A stretch of 6,514 nt of DNA from Gemmatimonadota bacterium (GTDB lineage Bacteria > GCA-2686955): assembly GCA_002686955.1 (NCBI GenBank), contig NYZA01000092.1, positions 1 to 6,514 of the forward strand. Direction: 5' to 3'. Every line of letters begins with the position of its first letter. Position 1 is the stretch's first letter. A program made the position numbers and the translations under genes. The notes under the pieces are model-generated. The model saw only the letters and a program-made list of their open reading frames with translations. It had not been told where the DNA came from and did no database searches. This document shows positions 1 through 5,979 of this stretch, in pieces.

Positions 1-412
1 GATCCGATGACGGTCGAATCCGGGGGCTCTACCCGTTCTGCCGAGAATCACGACGGATCAGTGCGGGAAAGGTGGGGCGGAATAGCGTGGGAGGCGACAA
101 TCGAGCTTCATGCTTTTCACCATGCCGAATGAGATCACCTGCCCAGGAGCCCGACTCCCGCATGCGGGGGCCGCTCGAGGAAGGGGTGCTCGTCTGAGCC
201 GCCCGTTGACTCCGCGCGCCGAAGCTCCCCATCGTGATCGACGGCTGACTGCCCACCAAGAGGACCCGTTTTTCGCAGTTTATGGATGCGCGACGATGGA
301 ATCGCGGATTGCGTTACACTTCGAGCCTCGCGTCGCTCCGATTGTGAGCAGCGCTGCTCAGATTTCGCACGATCGAAACCCTCGCGCAACTCCTCGATCG
401 GAAAGAGGCATC
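1..412. other. Left-edge region with no recognisable gene
   Basis: Open frames exist on both strands, but none shows a known motif, a convincing ribosome binding site or consistent third-position GC bias. Two plus-strand frames are open from the window edge (stops at about 130 and 199). They could be the tail of a gene outside the window, but nothing in their translations is recognisable. A perfect 12-bp palindrome, CCCGCATGCGGG, lies at 157-168 without a following T-run, so I do not call it a terminator. I see no clear promoter for the downstream propeller gene, although it should lie here. Confidence 0.5.
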
Positions 413-471
413 GAGGGGTTACGATGAGATTCTCCCCCCCCAGGAGAACCACCGCACGGGGACCGCTTTGA
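413..471 (+). promoter_or_regulatory. 15-codon leader ORF with C8 tract, coupled to downstream gene
   Basis: A good ribosome binding site (GAGGGG, 413-418) sits 5 nt before an ATG at 424. The ATG opens a 15-residue ORF (MRFSPPRRTTARGPL) ending at TGA 469-471. That stop overlaps the TTG start (468-470) of the secreted propeller gene as TTGA, the geometry of translational coupling. The ORF contains a run of eight C (434-441). A -1 slip on this run, or one additional C, would join the ATG directly to the propeller frame and give a longer signal-peptide n-region (MRFSPPQENHRTGTA then LIQEAF). I cannot tell whether this is a coupling leader, a slippage site or a miscounted homopolymer. The TTG itself has only a weak upstream SD. 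Confidence 0.4.
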
Positions 472-1805
472 TCCAAGAAGCGTTCTTGCTATTTGCATAT
501 CTGGCCACCGGATTCGCTCACGCCCAAGAGACGGGGCCGAGATCGAATCGACCCACGACCTCCGGCGAAGACTGGACGGTCGAAATTGTGGAGACGGTGA
601 GTGACCCTTCCGATTCGTTCGGGATCGCTTCTCTGGGAATCGACACCCTGGGCGTGCCGCAAGTCGCCTACGAGACGTGGCGCGGAACCGATTGGGATGC
701 CCGAACTCTGCTGTGGAAACAGAAACGGGATGGCGCCTGGCAGCCATCGGAGCTGATCTCGTCGGAGGCTCCAACACCCCGTGGCAGCCCCGAGCGAACG
801 AACTACATGCCAGCCATTGCCGTCGATGCAAGCGGAGCGCCCCATCTGACCTACCGGCGCCGCTGTCGTGATGGCGATCCGGGTTGCGCTACCTATCTCT
901 ACAACGTGATCGAACACGCAACACTAGGAGGGAGCGGCGAATGGATCCGAAACCGTGTGAGCGAGGGGCTGGCCGACCAAGGCTCCAGTACCATTCAAGT
1001 TTCACCGAAGGGCATTGCGTTCGTTGCCTACAGATGGAAGACGACCGCCGCCAACGACAACATCGGATTCGTCGCGAGTCTCGACCCACAGGGAAGTGAG
1101 TGGCACTCCCCCTGTGACATCGTGAGCGCGGTCGGGAATCAAGAGCACATCTCATCGGCGTTGACGGCCGGCGGATTCCCCGTGCTCACCTGTACAACCG
1201 GCGTGCCGGCTGACGACAGCGGCTCGAAGCGGATAGGGCTGGCGATCTCGACGAAGACGACCGGTTCCGATTCGGTCTGCGCGTTTGGCGATCTCGTCTT
1301 CCTCGAGGAGAACAAGACGCTGCTCCCATTGGGAGCGGAGATCGATCATATCGATCACTCGGCCGTTGCCGTGGGTGGACCATTGGGTTCGGAGAATCGT
1401 GTTCACGTAGTGGCGAACGGATCCAACAACAGCGAAGCAACGGGGATCTACTACACGTTCGCCGATCAGGATTTCAGCTCACTGGACTCGTGGAGCACGC
1501 CCGAGTTGATCGTGCCCGACGGACGGCACCCGTCGATCTCCGTTGATTCCAGGGGGGCGGCTTGGATCGTATGCCAGGTCCTCGATCACGACATCTATCC
1601 TAGGACACGGGTTCAGGTAGTGAATGGGTACCCTGGGCAGTGGTCCGAACCGGTCGAGATCGATTCGGAGGCCGGGCATCAGAGGTTGGAATGGTACGAA
1701 CCTGCGATCGTGATCGGCCGCAAGGATCGTATTCACGTGCTTTTCAATCGGGGGATGCAGCAGCTTCGCCACGCTTGGCTCGACCTCCCGATTGCCAGGC
1801 GGTAG
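468..1805 (+). CDS. Secreted BNR/sialidase-like beta-propeller protein
   Basis: This 445-residue exported protein has no assigned enzymatic function. The N-terminus is a short signal peptide: a hydrophobic stretch at residues 5-16, then AHA|Q with predicted cleavage after residue 19. The rest is a string of propeller-like repeats. A strand beginning with Trp recurs near residues 36, 91, 159, 212, 342 and 392. Each is followed by an hxhDxxGxxHhhY-type strand pair near 53-69, 116-129, 174-188, 299-315, 356-370 and 412-425. That pattern fits BNR-type six- or seven-bladed propellers, but the strict Asp-box SxDxGxTW is absent, so sialidase activity should not be assumed. The start is TTG; the in-frame region upstream is open back to 348 but holds no ATG, GTG or TTG. 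It ends in TAG, 22 bp before the amidohydrolase. Ligand and role are unknown. Confidence 0.75.
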   Translation: MIQEAFLLFAYLATGFAHAQETGPRSNRPTTSGEDWTVEIVETVSDPSDSFGIASLGIDTLGVPQVAYETWRGTDWDARTLLWKQKRDGAWQPSELISSEAPTPRGSPERTNYMPAIAVDASGAPHLTYRRRCRDGDPGCATYLYNVIEHATLGGSGEWIRNRVSEGLADQGSSTIQVSPKGIAFVAYRWKTTAANDNIGFVASLDPQGSEWHSPCDIVSAVGNQEHISSALTAGGFPVLTCTTGVPADDSGSKRIGLAISTKTTGSDSVCAFGDLVFLEENKTLLPLGAEIDHIDHSAVAVGGPLGSENRVHVVANGSNNSEATGIYYTFADQDFSSLDSWSTPELIVPDGRHPSISVDSRGAAWIVCQVLDHDIYPRTRVQVVNGYPGQWSEPVEIDSEAGHQRLEWYEPAIVIGRKDRIHVLFNRGMQQLRHAWLDLPIARR

Positions 1806-1827
1806 CTTCGCCTGCTATCGTCGGTCC

Positions 1828-2829
1828 ATGTACCAAACAAGATTCGACTCCGCGAGGGATCTGGCGACACTTCCATGGTTCGAACGACGAGACGACAGAA
1901 TCGTCTGCGCCGAATCTCTGGGACCGGTAATCGACACCCATACGCATCTGGCACAGGCCTACCTTCGCCCGATGTGCGTGGATCTCGAACGCGCCTGCAC
2001 GATGCGACACTATCTTCCCCTCGAGCGACCGCTGGAGCTCGATTGTTATGTCAACAAGAACCTGACCCCATCCGACTTGGCGGAGATGAAGCGTGATGTG
2101 TCGCTGCGGGCCATCACCGCGGGCGGACTTCGAGCAACACATACAGCGCCCAATCTGATCCGCGAGATGAGCGAGCTCGGAATCGGTCACTCCGTGCTTC
2201 TCGCGATCGACTGGCCAATCCTTTCGGCCAACACGAAGGCCTACGCACAAGTCGTCGACAAACACCCGGAGCTGATCCTCTTCGGCTCGATTCACCCCTG
2301 GACCCCCTTCATCGAGAGCCGGCTCCGGGAGCAACGAGCATTGGGGATCAGGGGACTGAAGCTCCACCCGATGGCACAAATCGTCGCACCCGACGACCCT
2401 CTGGCGATAAGGCTCTACCGCTTGGCGGGCCGCCACGGGCTACCGGTCATCTTCCACTGCGGACCGGTTGGGATCGAGCCGATCCACGGCCGGATCCTCT
2501 GCCAGATCGGGCGCTATCGCAGAGCGATCGAGCGCTGCCCCGATACAGTGTTTCTGCTGGGACATTCGGGTGCTCTGCAGATGGAGGGCGCCCTCGCGCT
2601 CGCCCAGGAGCACGAAAACGTCTGGCTGGAGATCTCATGCCAGTCGGTCACCAATCTCCGACGGATCTTCGCGGAAGCGCCACCCCAGCGTATCGTTTTC
2701 GGCTCCGACTGGCCCTGGTACCACCAGGCGATCCCCCTCGCGAAGGTGTTGATAGCCACCGAAGACCGCCCCGACCTGCGTCGAGCCGTGCTTTGGGAGA
2801 ACGCTGCGCGACTGTTGGGCATCGACTGA
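1828..2829 (+). CDS. Amidohydrolase family 2 metalloenzyme (PF04909-like)
   Basis: This 333-residue TIM-barrel amidohydrolase resembles the Amidohydro_2 group, which includes ACMSD-type decarboxylases and various hydrolases and hydratases; the substrate cannot be inferred. Visible landmarks are DTHTHL (metal ligands H38, H40), GLKLHP (K178, H180), IFHCG (H210), LLGHSG (H246), the terminal GSDWPW (D294), and the common C-terminal ENAARLLG helix. All expected metal and catalytic positions are present, so it looks functional and is probably cytoplasmic (no signal peptide). I chose ATG 1828 over an in-frame TTG at 1792, because the TTG overlaps the upstream gene and the added 12 residues look non-homologous. 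The SD is weak either way. The 22-bp gap to the propeller gene suggests co-transcription. Length is normal for the family. Confidence 0.9.
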   Translation: MYQTRFDSARDLATLPWFERRDDRIVCAESLGPVIDTHTHLAQAYLRPMCVDLERACTMRHYLPLERPLELDCYVNKNLTPSDLAEMKRDVSLRAITAGGLRATHTAPNLIREMSELGIGHSVLLAIDWPILSANTKAYAQVVDKHPELILFGSIHPWTPFIESRLREQRALGIRGLKLHPMAQIVAPDDPLAIRLYRLAGRHGLPVIFHCGPVGIEPIHGRILCQIGRYRRAIERCPDTVFLLGHSGALQMEGALALAQEHENVWLEISCQSVTNLRRIFAEAPPQRIVFGSDWPWYHQAIPLAKVLIATEDRPDLRRAVLWENAARLLGID

Positions 2830-2837
2830 CCAGATCT

Positions 2838-3092
2838 CTACTCGACCCATTCGACACGATCCGGAGACCAAGAGAAAGCCCCGCCGATCAGAGCCGTATC
2901 CGAAATACGTTGCTCGTCCGGAATGCCCACATAGATGGCGCTGCACTCGCCCCATCCGTTCTCCAGGTAGGCGAAGTGCGTGCCGAAAGGTGACCAGCCG
3001 GCCCACACCGGGAAGCGGCTCGGGCTCGCTGCCCGCACGGTCTTCATCTCCGAATACCAGACAGTTACCGAATGCCGCCGGAATCCCCGTCC
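2838..3092 (-). pseudogene. C-terminal fragment of PD40/TolB-like beta-propeller
   Basis: This minus-strand frame is open from just below a TGA at 3093-3095 down to TAG 2838-2840. Its translation shows PD40-type repeats: VWYSEMKTV, then PVWAGWSPFGTHFAYLENG with a following AIYVG strand, then a second GGAFSWSPD that ends in RVEWVE. WSPxG-x-FAY-x-(x)n-IYV is the hallmark of TolB/WD40-like PD40 blades. A complete protein would need several more blades and a signal peptide upstream. Those would have to lie where the plus-strand GTPase begins, and no other minus frame there continues the pattern. An ATG at 3047 would give a 69-residue ORF, but no SD is apparent. I read it as the remnant of a propeller gene truncated at its 5' end. 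The C-terminus may be natural. Confidence 0.55.
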
Positions 3093-3136
3093 TCACCGGA
3101 GGACAGACGCGCGACGCAAAGGCTAATCTCCACCCG

Positions 3137-4144
3137 ATGCCCACGAACGTCACACCGGAGTACCGACGAGCCGAAAAGGCGTACCGCGAGGCACGGGAGC
3201 CGCGCGAACGCCTCGACTGCCTCAAGGAGATGCTCCGCACCATCCCCAAGCACAAGGGAACCGAGCATATTCAGGGCGACCTCAAGAGCCGCATCAAGCA
3301 GCTCACCGAGGAACTCTCCGGTCCCAAGAAAGGGGGGCGCCGGAGCGGTCCCACCCACTCGATTCGCCCCGAGGGCGCGGCGCAGATCTGCTTGATCGGT
3401 CCGCCGAACTCCGGCAAATCCAGCCTTCACAAGAGCTGGACCCGATCGAAGACCGAGATCGGTCCCTATCCCTTCACGACCCACGCGCCGGTGCCAGGCA
3501 TGCTCCCCCACGAAGACATCCATTTCCAGCTCATCGACCTGCCTCCGATCTCCGAGGAGTTCATGGAGCCATGGTTGGTCAACGCCCTGCAGCCGGCCGA
3601 CGCGGCCCTTCTGGTGGTCGATCTCAGCGAGCCCGCCTGCGTCGAGCAGGTCGATCTGATCCTCCGAAAGCTGAAGGAGAAGAAGGTCGTGCTGCTCGAG
3701 CAGTGGCCGGGCAACGCACCCCCCGAAGCCGCTGCCGCCGACCCGACCGAGCTCGATGATCCCTTCGAGATCCGCCTCCCCGCCCTGCTCGTGGCCGCCA
3801 AATCCGATCTCGACCCCGATCCCGACGAAGTGACGGTGCTCGAAGAGCTTCTCGGCCTGCATTTCCCCAGCATCTCGACCTCCACCCAAACCGGACATGG
3901 CCTGGACGCGCTCGGCCCTTTCCTCTTCAGAAGGTCTCGAAATCGTTCGCGCCTACACGAAGGCCCCCGGCAGAGCCCCAGATTCCGACAAGCCCTACAC
4001 CATCCGGCGCGGCGGAACCGTGCTCGACGTGGCCGCTCTGGTGCATCGCGACATCGAGCGATCGCTCCGTTTCGCCAGAGTCTGGGGCGCGGCCACCTTC
4101 GACGGCCAGCAGGTCGGGCCGGATCATCCCTTGGTCGACGGTGA
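3137..4144 (+). CDS. DRG/Obg-like GTPase, frameshifted before TGS domain
   Basis: This is a translation-factor-type GTPase of the DRG (COG1163-like) group. The ATG at 3137 begins right at the conserved TPEYRRAEKAYREAR helical segment, followed by the family's IPKHKGTE motif (residues 37-43). An in-frame extension back to 2990 has no homology-like content. The G domain shows a P-loop GPPNSGKSS (88-96), switch I FTT (113-115), DLPP (134-137) in place of DxxG, and AAKSD in place of NKxD. The frame is normal through GLDALGPFLF (residue 264, position 3928). It then turns into arginine-rich nonsense to the stop at 4144, while the expected TGS domain continues in another frame (see 3930-4169). A single-base correction gives a 343-residue protein of normal length. 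SD is poor: AAAGG at 3118-3122, 14 nt away. Confidence 0.85.
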   Translation: MPTNVTPEYRRAEKAYREAREPRERLDCLKEMLRTIPKHKGTEHIQGDLKSRIKQLTEELSGPKKGGRRSGPTHSIRPEGAAQICLIGPPNSGKSSLHKSWTRSKTEIGPYPFTTHAPVPGMLPHEDIHFQLIDLPPISEEFMEPWLVNALQPADAALLVVDLSEPACVEQVDLILRKLKEKKVVLLEQWPGNAPPEAAAADPTELDDPFEIRLPALLVAAKSDLDPDPDEVTVLEELLGLHFPSISTSTQTGHGLDALGPFLFRRSRNRSRLHEGPRQSPRFRQALHHPARRNRARRGRSGASRHRAIAPFRQSLGRGHLRRPAGRAGSSLGRR

Positions 4145-4169
4145 CGTCGTGGAGCTGCACGTCAAGTAG
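3930..4169 (+). CDS. TGS domain of the GTPase in shifted frame
   Basis: This frame supplies the missing C-terminus of the upstream GTPase: EGLEIVRAYTK, a proline/glycine-rich linker, then a TGS domain with YTIRRGGTVLDVAALVHRDI, RFARVWGAATFDGQ, and the typical ending GDVVELHVK before TAG. The sequence LEIVRAYTKAPG matches the junction seen in DRG proteins, so the break lies at or within a few bases of 3929. Reading CTC TTC (A) GAA, with one extra A, restores the family sequence. The junction carries a tandem AGA AGG arginine pair in the incoming frame. TGS domains of this class bind RNA or regulatory ligands. An isolated ATG at 3897 could start this frame but would give a meaningless protein on its own; it belongs to the gene before it. 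Confidence 0.8.
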   Translation, partial: EGLEIVRAYTKAPGRAPDSDKPYTIRRGGTVLDVAALVHRDIERSLRFARVWGAATFDGQQVGPDHPLVDGDVVELHVK

Positions 4170-4274
4170 CGATCGCTCGAGCCCGGAGGTTTCCACATAG
4201 GCAGGGGGAAGAGGAGGGGGATGACCGAGCATTGGCTTTCCGGTCTCCGCCATTCGCAGCCAGGCCCGCCCCCC

Positions 4275-4306
4275 GGCTCCGCGTCCCCGAACGCGACGCC
4301 CTTTTT
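4275..4306 (+). terminator. Possible Rho-independent terminator after the GTPase
   Basis: A hairpin pairs 4275-4284 (GGCTCCGCGT) with 4291-4300 (ACGCGACGCC): eight of ten pairs match, with a two-base internal mismatch and a six-base loop. It is followed by a run of five T (4302-4306). Orientation suits the plus-strand GTPase, whose stop lies about 105 nt upstream. It sits between convergent genes, where a terminator is expected. The rest of 4170-4409 holds no gene I can support. Confidence 0.4.
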
Positions 4307-4409
4307 GCTCGAGACGCGGCGGCGCACTTCCATGGCGTTTCGGGCCCAGCCGTCAGCGCCGCGATGATCAAGTATCCGTTACTCGTCATCATCTCCAACT
4401 TGTCACCGA

Positions 4410-5153
4410 TCACCGTAAACCAAGGAATCGACAATCCGTCACCAGGACATCCAATCGTCTCATGGCGTACAGAGCTCCACCGTTGTTCATCGCCCGATTT
4501 CCCGCGAACACGCACGAGCTGACCGTGAGACGCGCTGGTTCTTCAGGCAACGCAAGAGCGCCTCCGTTGCCGTCACTGGAGTTACGGACGAATACACAGC
4601 GATTCAGATCCATCCCGGCAGAACGACCGGAGAGGTGAGCTGCCCCTCCGTCGATCGCGGCCCAATTGTCGGCAAACAGAGTGTTGGAGACAGTCGTGCT
4701 GTCGCCGTTGCTGAAGAGCCCGCCACCCGATCCCCGGGACTCATTTCCAACTACGGCGCACCATTCCACGGCCAAGCCCGCACCGCCACGGCACACAATA
4801 CCCCCCCCGTCGTCGCCACTCCCGCCGGTGATGGTGATTCCGCGAAATCGCCGTAATCTGTCGCTGGACTCCTGCAATTCGAAAACAATCCCTTCGCGCC
4901 TACCATCGATTACGGTTGCCGCCACTACGACTGAGTCGAGGGGGGCGCTGCCGGTGACTACGATCTCGCGCGGGGGCAGCTCGATTCCCCACTCCCGGTA
5001 GATCCCCGGCTCGATCAGTAATGTATCGCCGTCGCTGCCGATCTCGGCGGTGAGCTCGCCGCCGGTCTCGTCCCAGGTCTCGAGCCGGGCGCCGCTCGCC
5101 GTCCGCTGGAGCTGGCCCACGATCATCGAGGGAACCGCCCCGCCCGTGAACAT
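4410..5153 (-). CDS. Pmp-like parallel beta-helix protein, truncated
   Basis: This 247-residue fragment has a right-handed beta-helix signature. DGDTLLIEPGIYRE (41-54) and GITITGGSGDDGGGI (105-119) are the usual entry to such helices. Repeats of about 28 residues follow with the FxxN and GGA(L/I) motifs of polymorphic-outer-membrane-protein repeats: FADN (160-163), FVRN (188-191), FAGN (216-219), and GGA at 169-171, 197-199 and 225-227. The fourth repeat begins CRFLG but ends LR and TGA where N should follow, so the helix and any C-terminal sorting or autotransporter domain are missing. No signal peptide and no SD support the ATG at 5153. The same frame stays open upstream to TAG 5241-5243 with coding-like codons and runs on into the PD40 gene. 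It may be the 3' half of that frame rather than a separate gene. Confidence 0.6.
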   Translation of the reverse strand: MFTGGAVPSMIVGQLQRTASGARLETWDETGGELTAEIGSDGDTLLIEPGIYREWGIELPPREIVVTGSAPLDSVVVAATVIDGRREGIVFELQESSDRLRRFRGITITGGSGDDGGGIVCRGGAGLAVEWCAVVGNESRGSGGGLFSNGDSTTVSNTLFADNWAAIDGGAAHLSGRSAGMDLNRCVFVRNSSDGNGGALALPEEPARLTVSSCVFAGNRAMNNGGALYAMRRLDVLVTDCRFLGLR

Positions 5154-5240
5154 GCGCGCCCGACCGCGCCAGAGGACCGGAGCCGGGGAGCAGGCGATAC
5201 TGCTGCCGTTGAGACCGCGGCCCGGGTTGATCGGGAAGCC

Positions 5241-5816
5241 CTAGGCGCCCCCCGGCTCGCGCTCATGCCGCCAGATGTCGATTCGCCCCAGTCCACCGAA
5301 GAGATCGGAGCTGACGAAGACCACGTCGGTGGAGTCGCCGACGCCCGGGTACCAGTTGTTGTACGAGCTGTTCACGCGCGGACCGAGATTGCTCGCCGCC
5401 GAACACTCCCCGGGCCCGGTCCGCACACTCATCCAAATGTCGTGGTGGCCGTAGCCTCCGATCCGCGTGGAGTCGAACTAGAGCGTGTCGCCCGAGGGTG
5501 AGATGAAGGTGGCGCTGTTCGTGGTTCCCGGCGTGTTGATCGCCGCGGGCAGGGGGCCGCGCTCGACCCAGTCGCCCGCAACCCTCTCCGCCCACGCGAT
5601 CTGGGCATCGGCAAGGGAATACAGGCGCAGCCCGTCGGCGGTCAATGACGCCTTCGCCTCGTTCCGGTCGGGGCGACAAAAGGGCAAAACGCGCTCCTCG
5701 GATGTTCCCCCAGTTTCTGCCGCAAATCTAGCCTGAAACTCCGCAAGCAGAATCGTAATCGCCGAGGAGGCTGGCGCCGGATCGGCCGGCCGAGAGGCTG
5801 GCTGGGAGGTGCTCAT
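5241..5816 (-). pseudogene. PD40-type secreted propeller gene with internal TAG
   Basis: From ATG 5816 (GGAG at 5823-5826 on the minus strand, spacing 6) to TAG 5241 this frame encodes PD40/WD40-like repeats: EAKASLTADGLRLY, FISPSGDTL, FDSTRIGGYGHHDIW, NLGPRVNSS and SSDLFGGLGRIDIW. The pattern SPxGxxLYF-x-S-x-R-xGG-x-G-x-x-DIW is characteristic of this family. A TAG (5478-5480) falls exactly between GDTL and FDSTR, where the family has Tyr or Trp, so one base change explains it. Downstream codons keep the coding pattern. Read through, the product is about 191 residues, short for a complete propeller. No signal peptide is visible at the N-terminus, which argues for decay at that end. An in-frame ATG at 5981 would lengthen it but overlaps the divergent sensor start and lacks an SD. 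Confidence 0.65.
5478..5480 (-). other. In-frame amber codon inside PD40 repeat
   Basis: TAG (read as CTA on the plus strand) lies in a highly conserved repeat core, GDTL-TAG-FDSTR. TAT, TAC or TGG at this place would each be one substitution away. Elsewhere in the window TAG ends genes normally (1803-1805, 4167-4169), so genetic-code reassignment is unlikely. Confidence 0.8.
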
Positions 5817-5850
5817 GAGCGGCTCCGGGAAGAAAGCGCGACGCGGAGGC

Positions 5851-5874
5851 GGGGGGGATTGGGGGGCTATAGGG
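5851..5874 (+). promoter_or_regulatory. G-quadruplex-capable G-runs in divergent intergenic region
   Basis: Runs of seven G (5851-5857), six G (5861-5866) and three G (5872-5874) are separated by ATT and CTATA. The seven-G run can supply two tracts, giving four G3 tracts with loops of 1, 3 and 5 nt. The site lies in the 163-bp gap between divergent start codons (5816 minus, 5980 plus), where promoters for both must be. A regulatory role is inference. Confidence 0.3.
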
Positions 5875-5979
5875 CGGCAAGGCTCCTTCCGTACGGAGGG
5901 CCATTCCGGCCAGTATTCGAACGGCGCCTCCTGAGGGTAGACGCGATCCTCCAAGTCCAGGATCCTGCTTCGGAGCCAC

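Noticed and set aside
157-168. Perfect palindrome CCCGCATGCGGG
   Set aside because: No T-run, no second copy, no adjacent gene to regulate; probably chance in GC-rich DNA.
2990-3136. N-terminal extension of the GTPase
   Set aside because: The family pattern begins at TPEYRRAEKAYREAR just after ATG 3137; the upstream 49 codons look random and overlap the antisense propeller fragment.
3065-3898. Long minus-strand ORF opposite the GTPase
   Set aside because: Shadow of the GC-rich codon pattern of the plus-strand gene; no motifs.
4056-4176. Palindromes containing GCGATCGC (4056-4067 and near 4169-4176)
   Set aside because: Only two copies, one inside conserved TGS coding sequence; no evidence of a repeat family or operator.
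4410-5816. Genetic code with TAG reassigned to an amino acid
   Set aside because: The propeller gene and the TGS domain both end naturally at TAG; reading through either gives sequence without family resemblance.
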